DNA of 64,000 nucleotides from Owenia fusiformis. Taxonomy: Eukaryota > Annelida > Polychaeta > Sabellida > Oweniidae. The notes under the pieces were generated by a model. That model did no database searches and was not told where the DNA came from. It was given only the letters and a program-made list of their open reading frames with translations. Below are positions 12,090-25,200 of this stretch, in pieces; within the stretch, counting starts at the first letter, position 1, and each line of letters starts with the position of its first letter. Made by a program: the position numbers and the translations under genes. The stretch is from NCBI GenBank assembly GCA_903813345.2, contig CAIIXF020000009.1, forward strand, positions 29,610,740 to 29,674,739, in the 5' to 3' direction.

Positions 12090-15000
12090 TTATTTGTATT
12101 TTGTATTAACAAAACCAAAATCGATTTGGAAACAATACTGTTTACAAATAGTTGAAGGATAATTAGGATCATGTTCTACAACACTAAAGGCCTGAAATCC
12201 ATACTTCCAAAACTGTTTTGCAATTGAATACTTCGTAGGATAGTCATATTTCTGATCTCCAAATATATGCCATTCACTAAGAACCTGTCGCACTTGCTTT
12301 AAAGTACCATCTTCCATCATTCTCGAGAGGATATCAAATTCGTAACTTTCTACGTCCATTTTGAGCACATCAATCTGTAAAATATAATCGTTAAATACTA
12401 TAACTTGCTTCATCAAAGCAAAACGGTTACGGGAGATATCCTCAGGTGAACAGTTTCTCACTATACGTTGTCTATATACTAAACTGAATCTAGGATAGAG
12501 ACTGAATTCAAGAATCACAGGTGTGTACCTCTTGGAGAAATGACTTATGGAAGAAAACAATAGAATCGTTTTTTAAACCGTGGTAAATTATGCTAAAGGG
12601 AATTTATAAAGTGAGTCAAATTGTGGTATATGCTATTTATTTACCGTACTATTTGTGTGTCCGAGCATTTTCATGATTGATTCCATCGTTCGCACTTTCC
12701 AGGTGAAAAGCTTTGATTTTTTGACGTAATTATCTACACGAGGAGTGAAAGTATCAGTGTCGATGGTGCCAATGCCTATGTTGTAGAACCAAATGTTGTC
12801 AGCTCGTTTGTGGCTATCAGTATTCATACTTGAACAATAGCAGCACAGTGTGAAAAACATTGCACCGAATCTGATGATCGTATACGTTCATTCAATTTCA
12901 ATTGCAGATGGCAGTGATCACTCGAGTCAACTGTATTTTCTCATCACACTGTATATCAATCATATACATGTACGAGTATTTGGGTTAAGTTATACAAAAT
13001 GTTTATTTATATGTCTTAAATTCACAAACCTGGGATCAAATGCAAACACCTGGCATCCGCGTCTGGCAAAGTCATCCTCGAATTCCCATTGACCAGCAAT
13101 ACTGAAAAATATTAATCTTTATAAATCATAATCCCCCTACTTGGAAAGGAAAGGTTTTAACTGACATCAGCAACCTACGTCGAACAAAACTGCGTTTGAT
13201 AATACAAATAAGTGTAGGCCTATATATCACACATGCATGTGCCCATGGGGGCCCAGTTTACAAATGCCCTTTAATTTTCCATACACAGAAACATAAACAT
13301 AATAGCATACCATTCGCATTTGTTTTACTTGGCTTCTTAATTTCTGCACTCTGGATTGTGTTGGCAAATTCTTACCCAAATGCGTACACGATGCATGGCA
13401 CCTTCACTTCATATGTCTCGTCCATGCAAGTAGGGTAGATGCCTTCTCCATTTCTTTTCTCGGGAGTGCGACCAACTTTTACAATATTTTTACAATTGTA
13501 TCTCTCTTTCGGCACGAATCTATTTTTACAAAAAATGACAATTTTAAAGAGACGACGAGGCTTTAAACATGTTAAAGGTTATTTTCATTAACATCATATT
13601 ACCATTATCGCGATCACTTAGAAGGGAAACATTCTAATCAGAATTGTGCGTTTGGAGGATACTATTCTTGTACAGGGGTCAAAAATGGAAACCCTGCATG
13701 TTTCGCATATCTTTGTCATTTTAAGAAATTACTCCCTTATATTTCACACATTTGTACATCGTTCAATTTCCTACCCCCTATTATATTCCATGACCATAAA
13801 ACCCGGTATACACCAATGGGGCAAGTTGGGACCTCCATAGACTTAACATTGCGTGGGACCTCGTGGGACCTTTTGGGATTTTCGTGCAGTTTGCATACAG
13901 CGCAATGGTGGCCATTGGGGCATATTTTTTAAAGTCCTGTAACATGGTGACTATCAATATGATGGTTATGAAATATAGTAGTAGGATGGTAGAAAATCAA
14001 ATAATGTACAAATGTACATGTGTACAAAGATATGAGGAAAATGGCGTGTTTCCGTTTTTTGACCACCCTGTAGGAGACTATGCCAGAATAGGAAGCCCCT
14101 CGAAAAACGTTTGCTTCTTGTCACTGTTTCTCTGTAAAGAACAAAATAAAGAAGACTATTCAAGGCAGAATAAAAGACAAAGACGTACGTTTTGAACAAT
14201 AGTTCGGCTTCTCGCCATGTCAGATCAGCCATGCCTCCTGTGGAACTTCCAGAACATCCCTGGAATTTTTTATTACAATACATGCCAATCTTTAAATCAG
14301 TAGACAGTTAAGTTTGATTTAATGCAGCAGGGCCGTAGTCAGGATTAAAATTTTGTCGAGGGAAGTTTTCACCCAAGATGTTTTCAAAGGAAAATGGACA
14401 ATTCGGTGCACTCTACCCGACCACTTTTCAAATACAGGCCTGTAGCTAGGATTTTTCAATTTGGGTTATGTTTTTAGCTGTAAAGGCCTACGTACATGAC
14501 GTAAGGGACTTCGAGACTGAAATGTTGTCCTAATTTTGAATACCACCCCTTTCTGTTTTTTCAATGTTTGATGGATCAACATGTTGCGTTTTAAAAACAG
14601 TTAAACAATTTTTATCAGGGGTACTACTTGTTAAATCCATCCACAGCAAAAATATCAAATTTTGCACGCTGGTGACGTTGCGCCTTTTTAAATCTTATAA
14701 GCGTTTCGGTTATCATCAGTTTGTGTTTGGATAACCTATACGTATACGCAATCATTAACTTTAGTGTGTTTATTTTTATTATATGTACGTTTTTATTCAT
14801 AAAGTAGAATTCTCTCCAAAATTATTGATTGCTTCATGCCTAGCATTTTGGCCATGTAACTATATGATTTTTGCCGAGGCAGTATCGCCCGACTACGGCC
14901 ATGCAACGAATGAAATATTTGAGAAATTGGAACAAACGTACACATGTCAAAGGCTGCTGACTGATTTTAATAGAACTATTTATCAGGATCAGTCAACAGC

Positions 15001-15872
15001 CTTTGACATACTACTCCCGGTTAACTTCGCGAATTTTAATTTCTCGAATTTTGAGAAAACACGATTTCGCGGCTATTAAATTTCGCGAATTTCACTAAGT
15101 ACACCTACTACTATGTCATCTTGGTCAACGACATGCTGCATCTTAACCTCTATTTCATCGTTATTTTTTGGTTTATTTGATCTAATAAGCCACTGTAACA
15201 GACATTGTTACTTAGTACCCCATTTACCTAAAAACACTTAACAAACATTTTACAAAACACGAAATGCAATGGAGTCTCAGGTAATGAAAAATTTCACAAA
15301 TCCCCGGGGATTTAATTGACAATTTCGCGAAGATTAATTTTCGCGATTTTACCACATTCGCGAAAAGCGCGAAACTAAATCGCAGGCGAAAAATAGCGGG
15401 AGTACAGTAGGTAAGAACAAACCCATTGTGAGATCCACAGCCTTAACCATCCCTTGGAATACACACTCTCAAGCATTAGATAAAGAGGAGCTCTGATAAA
15501 ACAGAATGAAACAAACCAATTGTAGAGTCAGAAGAGACAATTAATAGAATAGAATTGAATTCAATCCACACACCAATGGACATACAGCCGTTGATTGCAA
15601 TAATTTAGAAATACAATCAATACACACAGCAAGCGCAAAGTAGGCTATACATGTAATCTAGATTCGGCATTTAGAATCAATGATATCAATTTCAAAAACC
15701 TGGATGACCAGCGTAAAATAGGTCGCAGGCCAACAATACAAAAAAGGACTCTTCTAATCACTGTGTTAATATAAAAAGGGTAGCTTACCTGCATCAGCCA
15801 ATGTATGTGTATAAGCAGAACCAGTAAGAAAGGCGTGAAGAGCGTACAGAAAAACAGAACGTGTTTTTTCAT
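12090..15872 (-). CDS. METTL24: METTL24-like, membrane-anchored putative methyltransferase (complete, 6 exons, 279 aa)
   Basis: Coding exons on the minus strand are 15789-15872, 14189-14259, 13376-13519, 13030-13101, 12645-12828 and 12090-12374. All introns are GT-AG and phases agree, giving 280 codons with the stop. Residues 5-24 form a hydrophobic segment after MKKH, expected to be a type II signal anchor. The rest matches the FkbM/Methyltransf_22 type: CKNIVKVGR (61-69), a GEGIYPTCMDE block (76-86), PCIVYAFGIAGQWEFEDDFA (93-112), the nucleotide-site-like GCQVFAFDPS (115-124), IGIGTIDTD, and IDVLKMDVESYEFDIL (186-201), the acidic motif typical of this family. METTL24 relatives are predicted secretory-pathway methyltransferases with no settled substrate, so the reaction is inferred. 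The family is multi-copy in invertebrates, so orthology to vertebrate METTL24 is not certain. Nothing in the frame is broken. Confidence 0.85.
14944..15009 (+). ncRNA. miRNA-precursor-like hairpin (tentative)
   Basis: The 22-nt arm at 14944-14965 (ATGTCAAAGGCTG...) pairs with 14988-15009 (...CAGCCTTTGACAT) with one mismatch and a 22-nt loop. Size and shape fit an animal pre-miRNA, but the hairpin abuts the MITE that starts at about 15009, so it may be part of a transposon. No seed match to a known miRNA was recognised. It lies in intron 1 of the METTL24-like gene, opposite strand or either strand. Confidence 0.25.
15009..15409. mobile_element. TA-flanked MITE rich in TTCGCGAA words
   Basis: The left end TACTACTCCCGGTTA and the right end TAGCGGGAGTACAGTA are inverted relatives. 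The interior carries many TTTCGCGAATT words and a GCGCGAAA motif. It sits in intron 1 of the METTL24-like gene. Probably a Tc1/mariner-type non-autonomous element. Confidence 0.6.
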
Positions 15873-17192
15873 AATCCTGATCGTCTATATATGGACAGTT
15901 ATTGACTTTATACACTTGCAAAGGTCGTTTTCGAATTCGTTCACAGATTTTTAACATATTTGTACATACAGGTTGGGCCCAAAAAATTGCAACTTTTCCA
16001 AAAGGCTAGAAATTTTACCTATTTACGGAAACTGAAGGAAAGACATATTTTACGATTCAAATACTTAGCATTCATCATGATCCTTACATGTCTTTTGTAG
16101 AAAAAAATAAGAATATTGGTTGAATAATAAGCCACAAATGAACTCATCTATGCATAAAAGTAATACAAAGAACATGAAGAAACCAACGGTACAATAATAT
16201 CTAAAACACAATATATTCTTCTTTTCAACCTAGTTAGACAATCAACATTGGTTTATTTTGAAGGTTTAGCATATCTAGAAAAAATTGAGATCGAAATTTT
16301 TTAATTTTTTTTTCAAAAACATTTTTGCACCCTAAATAACATCACGATGATCACTTAGGGTGCAAAAGCTTTTTAATATGCTAAAACATTTAAGTGGCAC
16401 ATTAGGTATGACATTTTATTATTCAAACAGTACGTCTTTTGATCTTCGCAGTAGTGGCAAAAAGTTAAAACATGTAAGTTTTGCACTGAATAGTATAATA
16501 TTGCGAAAAGTGACGGGAAAAGAGGGGGAGTTGTTTGTCGAATGAATTGTGGGAGTTTTTTCATGCATTTTGCTAATGTTTTTCATCCAAAAAATATCAA
16601 TACACTTTAAAACAGTTTATTGACTATAAGATTGCACCATATAATCCTAAAAATCTCATTTTCAAGGATTATCTATGGATTAACACCTAGGTATTTTCAT
16701 TTTTCAAACTTCTGAGGACTGATAATCACTGATAATTAACGCTTTTGAATAATATAAAAGCTATTTTAAATAGGTTTCATGTATGCCAATAATTTATCAA
16801 ATTATGTAAACTGTACACACTCTTTAATCGCTAGAATTTTCTCTTAGGGGAATTCCCCATGGAAATCCAATGGTACAGTTCCAAATAGATTTTGAGGTAA
16901 CAGGAAAATAAATCTTTAATACACACCTTTTTGGGTTGCAATGTAAACCAAAACAACCCAATAAGGTGTGTATAAAAGATACAAAAAGTAGGGTTCAAAA
17001 ACAGAAGATTTATATCTACAAGAACAATATTATATATCAGTATGTTAAATGTCGACAATGTATTAATTTAAAAATCCTTAATGACAAACAGAAATACACC
17101 ATTGTTGATCAAATGGGATCTTGCATGTAGAGAAGCACCATTAGGATGACAGCCAAGATTGCAAAGGAAAACATATTTTTTGTTTTCGTTAA
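15873..17192. other. Intergenic stretch between two minus-strand genes
   Basis: No exon was recognised. On the minus strand a TATAAAG box lies at 15906-15912, about 35 bp upstream of the METTL24-like start codon. Two short inverted repeats are present: TTTTGCACCCTAA / TTAGGGTGCAAAA at about 16322-16371 and a longer hairpin at 16917-16977. Confidence 0.4.
16917..16977. repeat. Hairpin with about 23-nt arms
   Basis: TTAATACACACC...TGGGTTG is followed by a short loop and CAACCCAATAAGGTGTGTATAA. Nearly full pairing gives a compact stem-loop. It may be a small foldback element or a structured RNA; no support beyond pairing. Confidence 0.45.
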
Positions 17193-17198
17193 TTTATT
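17193..17198 (-). terminator. Candidate poly(A) signal for the CENP-U-like gene, beyond the satellite
   Basis: AATAAA on the minus strand lies about 85 bp past the end of the 66-bp array. The consensus repeat unit has no AATAAA, so a transcript ending here would carry the whole array in its 3' UTR. Confidence 0.3.
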
Positions 17199-17282
17199 AA
17201 ATTTAAACATATTCCTAATAAATTGGATCACATTTTTGTTGGTATTTGATTACAATTATTTACAATCAAACAGACACTAATG

Positions 17283-19250
17283 TCATCACTCATTAACTGA
17301 ATGATCCATAGTTGAAAATGGACTGATCTTGCACCCATTGTTCAAGTATCATCACTCATTCACTGAATGATCCATAGTTGAAAATGGACTAATCTTGCAC
17401 ACTTTGTTCAAGTATCATCACTCATTCACTGAATGATCCATAGTTAAAATGGAATGATCTTGCACACTTTGTTCAAGTATCATCACTCATTCACTGAATG
17501 ATCCATAGTTGAAATGGAGTGATCTTGCACCCATTGTTCAAGTATCATCACTCATTCACTGAATGATCCATAGTTGAAATGGACTGATCTTGCACCCATT
17601 GTTCAAGTATCATCACTCATTCACTGAATGATCCATAGTTGAAAATGGACTGATCTTGCACACTTTGTTCAAGTATTATCACTCATTCACTGAGTGATCC
17701 ATAGTTGAAAATGGACTGATCTTGCACCCTTTGTTCAAGTATTATCACTCATTCACTGAGTGATCTATAGTTGAAAATGGACTGATCTTGCACCCTTTGT
17801 TCAAGTATTATCACTCATTCACTGAGTGATCCATAGTTGAAAATGGACTGATCTTGCACCCATTGTTCAAGTATTATCACTCATTCACTGAATGATCTAT
17901 AGTTGAAAATGGACTGATCTTGCACCCTTTGTTCAAGTATTATCACTCATTCACTGAGTGATCCATAGTTGAAAATGGACTGATCTTGCACCCTTTGTTC
18001 AAGTATTATCACTCATTCACTGAGTGATCCATAGTTGAAAATGGACTGATCTTGCACCCATTGTTCAAGTATCATCACTCATTCACTGAATGATCCATAG
18101 TTGAAAATGGACTGATCTTGCACCCATTGTTCAAGTATTATCACTCATTCACTGAATGATCCATAGTTGAAAATGGACTAATCTTGCACCCTTTGTTCAA
18201 GTATTATCACTCATTCACTGAATGATCCATAGTTGAAAATGGACTGATCTTGCACCCATTGTTCAAGTATCATCACTCATTCACTGAATGATCCATAGTT
18301 GAAAATGGACTGATCTTGCACCCTTTGTTCAAGTATTATCACTCATTCACTGAGTGATCCATAGTTGAAAATGGACTGATCTTGCACCCATTGTTCAAGT
18401 ATCATCACTCATTCACTGAATGATCCATAGTTGAAATGGACTGATCTTGCACCCTTTGTTCAAGTATTATCACTCATTCACTGAATGACCCATAGTTGAA
18501 AATGGACTGATCTTGCACCCATTGTTCAAGTATCATCACTCATTCACTGAATGATCCATAGTTGAAAATGGACTGATCTTGCACCCTTTGTTCAAGTATT
18601 ATCACTCATTCACTGAATGATCCATAGTTGAAAATGGACTGATCTTGCACCCATTGTTCAAGTATTACCACTCATTCACTGAATAATCCATAGTTGAAAA
18701 TAGACTGATCTTGCACCCATTGTTCAAGTATCATCACTCATTCACTGAATGATCCATAGTTGAAAATGGACTGATCTTGCACCCATTGTTCAAGTATTAT
18801 CACTCATTCACTGAATGATCCATAGTTGAAATAGACTGATCTTGCACCCTTTGTTCAAGTACCATCACTCATTCACTGAATGATCCATAGTTGAAATGGA
18901 ATGATCTTGCACCCTTTGTTCAAGTATCATCACTCATTCACTGAATGATCCATAGTTGAAATAGACTGATTTTGCACCCATTGTTCAAATATCATCACTC
19001 ATTCACTGAATGATCCATAGTTGAAATGGACTGATCTTGCACCCATTGTTGAAGTATCATCACTCATTCACTGAATGATCCATAGTTGAAATGGACTGAT
19101 CTTTCACCCATTGTTGAAGTATCATCACTCATTCACTGAATGATCCATAGTTGAAATGGACTGATCTTGCATTGTTCAAGTATCATCACTCATTCACTGA
19201 ATGATCCGCAGCTGAAATGGAATGATCTTGCACCCATTGTTCAAGTCTAC
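17283..19250 (-). repeat. 66-bp satellite, about 30 copies, derived from the last exon of the CENP-U-like gene
   Basis: Units are 64-66 bp and share the core CATCACTCATTCACTGAATG. Read on the minus strand, a consensus unit begins CTTGAACAATGGGTGCAAGA, which is the sequence that encodes LEQWVQD at the C terminus of the adjacent gene, and it carries that gene's in-frame TGA stop about 54 nt further on. The gene-proximal unit (about 19186-19250) is the real coding copy; the others follow after its stop. Units differ by a few substitutions and one- or two-base A deletions, with alternating ...CCCATTG / CCCTTTG and TATCATC / TATTATC variants that suggest higher-order duplication. Confidence 0.95.
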
Positions 19251-22200
19251 TGTTCACCTCACGTAAGGAGTCCATAGATTTGATTTTAATCTGTGATAAT
19301 GTCAATAGTGCTGGTATGTTCGCTGTGGCACCATAGTCCTGGAATATTGAAACATAATAATAAAACATTAATTTCCATTTTGCACAAAATGTAATCTTTT
19401 AAATTCCCCCGAAATTCTCACATGGTTTGATTTGGTAATTTAAAAGTTTACATTTAACGAACTGATCTCTTTGAACACAATATGGTATAATAGTGAATTC
19501 ACCATGAAGCAGAATATAGGAAATTGAGAGTTCAGAATTTGACTTATTTTACAGTACTATTCGTGGTATACCGCATAACTGTCTACCATGTAACATTAAG
19601 CATTTAATATTCAATAATTAATTTTTCAAGATCAATAATCAAAAGTTCAAAACTATCAACTTAATTTACTGCAAGCAATATCTATTTTGTCTATTCTCGG
19701 GGTACCATGGATAAATATGAATGTCAATATAAGGGTTAAATGTGACATTTAAATTTTATTTAAAATTGTAATCTTTATTTTACACTTAATGCATTTCATT
19801 TTGACCATGGGGGTATTTGCCCCTTATCGCACCCATTCCTTTCATTCATGGCTAGATGATTTATCAAGTATTGAGGAATAGCCTTGGGCCAATATCATAA
19901 ATGCACTTTGGGAGTTCAAAGTCAGTGTGCTTCCAAAGTATCATAATATTATCAAAAACCAACCATATCTTGTTCCTGTGATGGAGCAGTCTCTTCATAT
20001 CTTGTATTCAGATCTTTGATGTCCCCCAACCAATCAGTGATCTCATGTTCCTCAGAGAAACTGTTCTCAGTCACATTTAGTCGCTCCTTGTGGTGATACA
20101 GATCCTCAGACCTACTACAGTAGGAAGATTACAAGTTGTAACTCTAGACATTGAGTTGTTCCATGTAATACTACAGTTTTTCAATTACTTCAGTGATAAA
20201 TACAAATTGTAACACTAGGTATTGAGTCAATCCTTTTGATTGAACACAGTTCCTCAGACTTTTATTACAGGGATAACACAGAGACAAGATATAAGACTAG
20301 ACATTCAGTTACTCCTTGTGAAGGCACAGATCTTCAGACTTACAACAGTGACAAACACAAGATTGACATGGAAACAGGAGATTTTGAGAGAGTAAGAAAT
20401 TAGTGATAAGTGATTCAAACTTCAATGTGCTAAGTATTTAGCTCATGGGTCACATCTTTAACATATCTTTAAATGATAGTTTACATTATAAATAATTACA
20501 TTTAAGCAAATGTAGGACTGGCTTACTTTGCTTTATCTTCCTGGAGAGAAAGTAGCTCCTTTCTGGCATCCTTCAACTGGGAGGTCACCTACACACATTT
20601 CAAAAGTGCAGTAAAAACTGTTTAATCCTAACACAATTGGGACTGGCTAAAAGCGTTTGGATTGGTAGATGTTTACATTTTGAGTTTTTTTTACAAAGAG
20701 AAGTCTATGGCTGAGTAAAAAATGAGACCAATGAAAAGCACATTGAGATGTGTTCAGATCAGAGAAGTGCTGGAATATACAGATCATTTTTCGATATATA
20801 AAGAAGTCTTGCCTTCAAGTTACAACTATTGTATATTATTTTTTACATTATGATTGTGCAAGCCTACAGGGTGTTTCACTTTGATATGTTGCATCTTTTT
20901 TTCAGGGACACCCCTTGAATCTGAAACTTTGCAATCCAATGTAACTTTCCATAAAGAACAAAATGATATATAACATGATAGGGTAGCAATGTTACATGTA
21001 AGCATTTAGGATATACTCTCCAACAAATTCAATCTTTGTTGGTAAATAAACATACACTAATACAAGGGATTGAACAAATATATTTGAATTACTTACCCTC
21101 CGTAGCGCCTTTTTTAAAGTTTTGGTTTCCATATATCCATCTATCTGAAAAATAGAAGAATAGGAATTGAAATAAAACAGGTGATTATCAATGAAACCAC
21201 ACAAATGACTTCATATTTGAAGAACAAGTTGTCCTCCTTTATCCCCTTACTCAACAAGAACTTCAAATCAACGACTGACATGAATTAATGGTCATCCAAT
21301 AAGACACATGACATGAGGTGACATGACACTATACATTAAGTCATCAGGTCAGATGAACGTAAGGCTGGGTTTCATCATTTAATTATAGCAGTGGTAAATA
21401 AAGGTAGAAATCTTTAGTAACCTACCAAGCCTCCTATTGCTTTTGACGTCACTTCTCCAAAGCCTTCAATTATTTCTTGTATTTGCTGATCATCCTCTTG
21501 TTGACTAAATAAAAGCAGAAATGAGAGTGAATTATGAATACAAGATATTAACATGAAAAATGTCACCACCTACAGAATAGCAACAACCAAACAGCAGCCA
21601 CTGATTGCCACTACAAAAAAGTTGGAGACTATAACAAACAATATGTCACCATTTGTGCCTAATAAATACACATATGTTTCAAAGATCTTTCATTACTGTA
21701 GCACCTACGCGGTATGCCACTTTTAAGATGGGTATTGTAACAATCTCCAGTGTGACAGTTAAAAGGAATCATATTTTTTAATGGAAGTGAAGTTCTGCAG
21801 TCGATAAAAATGCATTCTAGAGAGAATTTTTATGTTCACCAATAAAAGTATGAAACGGTATGATGCAATTTATTCACTTACCATGCTTTTCTAATCACTT
21901 CTGCTATGACGTTAATAGCAATGTCTAGGTCCATCACATCATCAATCTTGCGTGAGATACGACCGCCATCCCACATCAGGATCTCCATATCTGAAAAAAC
22001 AAGATATCACTTACTCTGAATAATATATGTGTATATCAGATGCTATACTGTTTTTTATTAGGTGATATTGTTTTAGATTATTTTTCTATGGTTCTTGCCT
22101 GATTTATATCTTATATATACATGGTATATGATTTACATACAAACACATCATTATGTAAAACTGTAAATATTTAAATTTATGTGCATTCATGATGATCAGA

Positions 22201-25200
22201 TGATTCCTACCTTCCATCCCTGCAGGGATGATCTTCTGCTTCTTGGGTCTACCTGGCTTGGCCACCTGCTTGGGGTGAGGTCTTGGAGTTTTATCCACCA
22301 CTGATGCAATTTCCAAATCCTAGAATGTTCATGGGAAATAGCTTCAGGAATACTTACAAATGAAAAACATATCCAGCAAAGTTAGTTGTTTCATGGTAGG
22401 AAATCATAAGTATATTATGCTCCTCAATGATTATGTATTTATTTTTCGCTGAATAAATGACATAAAAGCTGACCCCCAGTATATATATGTCAGAAGGGTT
22501 TGATTAAACACACAGCACTTTTTGTGTATGACATTTTCACCACTTAAATTTGAATCTGTATGTAGATGTACTTGAATGTACACTGTAACCTCAGAACCTA
22601 TCCCATTCCTAGCACTTATACAGAGGTAATACCTCTCTCTGTTTTAAATGTAAGTCATATCCCAAAATACTAATTTCCAGTCCTCCTTTGTCTCTTCCCA
22701 TCTGGGTTGTCCCATGACATACCAAATAGCTACATTTATTTCTTACCTCATCTGCCTCTTTGGTTGGTGACTGAAACCTGCAACAGATAGATATGCTTTT
22801 ACATTGACTGTATTACACATTGCAGTTTGCACTTACATAAAGTAGCACAATAATAATAAAAAAAGGTAAAGTTTTACTTAAATACAAGGGTTGTTCAAAA
22901 AGTCTTGAATGAAGTGCTAAAACAGAAATGACAGAATCAAATGCTGAAATTAAAGAAGTTCCTGAACTGAATGAAATGATAAAAGTAAACAGTATGGACT
23001 GAATGGATTGCTACAATAAACAGAATGGTCCGAATGTTGGCGAAAATGTTTACCTATCAGATGGCTTGAAGAATGTCTTGATGGAGGCTGCTGGGGCACT
23101 GGGTTTCTTGAACATGTCAACTTTCATAAGGTCTGCTCTCTTCCTCTTACCAGTCACTTTAGATAGTGTTGATTTAGACTGTTTGCTTATGGAAGCTTTA
23201 GGTGTTGATTTAGTGGCTGGTTTGCTGCAAATATATGAATACAAGTTGAATGTAAAAATCAGCACATGCTATTCATGCAACAAATAAAAGAGAACCAAAC
23301 TTCAAATATTAAAACTACTTTTGGTGATTGTAACAAAATGTGCAGTTTGATGAGGATAGCAAAACGCACTAAAACATCTCTGTATACATTTTAAAATAAC
23401 TTTTATCTCTCTTCCAAATTGTGGATGGGAATTAAAAATTTCAACTTTTTTCATTTCAATCATATCAATTTAAATCACTTTTACATGGAGTTTTAGCTTT
23501 AAAATTCAGGCCATATAAAGATTATAATTACTGTTTTATTGAAAATCTGTAAACTCATAAATGCTCCCATTTTGAAAGAGATGGTAATGAGTGTCAATAA
23601 GGAAGTTAAGCTACATGTTTTAAAGATAACTTGTATGTGTACATGTGAGATCCCCAGGCCGGGATTACAGTACTCTCAATTGGTTTTTCCAGAGACTTAA
23701 TTACACTTTTTTATACCTTTAAACTCAATGAGGGGAGTGCTGCACATTCATCTACAAGTTCTCATAAAAATGTGTAGCTTAATCTCCCTTATGTATCCTG
23801 ATGCTGAAAAGTGAAACATGTAAACTAAAATATACAAACCTGATGGGAGTAGAGGTTCTAGTTAAATGTACTTTCAGATACTTTTCTGCAACAATAGATT
23901 CAGAAGTTTTCTCTACAGTCTCTGCAGAGGTTTTCCCATCCAAAATAGATGTCCGAGTTCTAGTAAGCCGTCTTTTTGTTGGTTCAACAGGACCTGATCT
24001 TGGAGTGCCTTCATCGATGATATGTCCACTTGGAGTGTCATTGGAAACACCTGGTGTGTCTTTATTAGTTAATGTTACATTTCTTTCCGAATCAGATTCT
24101 GAACTTAAAGAAGTGATTTTGTTTCTACTTCTACTTTTCACTGGAGAAGACATTCTTGATGCTGATCTTGTATTCACTGGACCAGAACTTGGAGTGCCAT
24201 CTATGATTAATATCCCTCCTCCAATAGGTGTGGAAGTTTTATTGCTTGATTTGCTTCGTAAACTTCGTTGTAAAGTATCTTTAGCAGGAGTTGGTCTTGA
24301 TGATATGTTCTTGGCAGGTGTCTGCTTTGAAGATGAGTCAATTGTTGGTGTTGACCTTGACGAAATGTTAATCTGAGTTGCTGCAAAACTAATGCGACTT
24401 TTCCGGGTTGATGATATCTTGTTTTTAGCCTTCACAGATTCTGAAATTAAAGTGCCAAAAAGGCCCAATAGCTGTTATTCTTATACAAATAGTTTTAATT
24501 CATCAATAGGTAACTACCTTACACAATCAATAGGCTTTGACATCAAGATTTTTTGTAATGTAATTATCAGAGGTGGATTTTTGTTTTTTTGTGTATATAA
24601 GAATCAGAGATAGAGACTGAATCCCTTTAAAGAAAGGCATATCATTGCTTGATAAGCCTAATTTCGGAAGAATCTTCTTACCTTCTGCATCTTCATCAAT
24701 TTCTATTGCAGGAGTGTTATCTTCAACATCATTAACTTCTTCATGTGGAGCAACATCTCCCTCTTGTTCTACAACTTCTTGTTCCTTCTCTCCTTGTTCC
24801 TCCTCTCCTTGGTCCTCTTCTTGTTCCTCCTTTCCTTTTTCCTCTTCTTGTTCCTCCTCTCTTTGGTCCTCTTCTCGATCCTCCTTTCCTTGATCCTCCT
24901 CTCCTTGGTCCTCCTCTCCTTGGTCCTCCTCTTCTTGGTCCATCTCTTTATACTGTGTCTCTGGAACCTCGGCTACATTTTCATTATCATCATCAGGGGA
25001 TTCAGCACCTAAATCTTCTGTGTCAGGAATGGCTTCCTCTTCTTGTGTATCAGGGACTATGGGATCAGTATTCTCTGTATGAGCAGCCAAATGGTCTAGA
25101 TCTTGAGTTTCTGGTATTGGACTTCTTGATCCCTCATGACTTGCATTAGAATGTATTGTGTCCCCTGTAAATACATTGTCCTCCCCTTGGCTGCTCTCAA

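Noticed and set aside
15766-15957. Alternative 63-codon reading across METTL24-like exon 1
   Set aside because: Its donor phase would lead to a stop in the next exon; the frame starting MKKHVLFF joins cleanly and gives the expected signal anchor.
17283-19250. CRISPR-like array
   Set aside because: Units are continuous head-to-tail with no unique spacers, in an animal genome.
23801-24376. Plus-strand 191-codon frame
   Set aside because: Antisense shadow of exon 4 of the CENP-U-like gene, whose borders and phase are well supported on the minus strand.
24645-25149. Plus-strand Ser/Leu/Pro-rich frames of 82-134 codons
   Set aside because: Antisense reading of the acidic E/Q/D repeat in exon 3.
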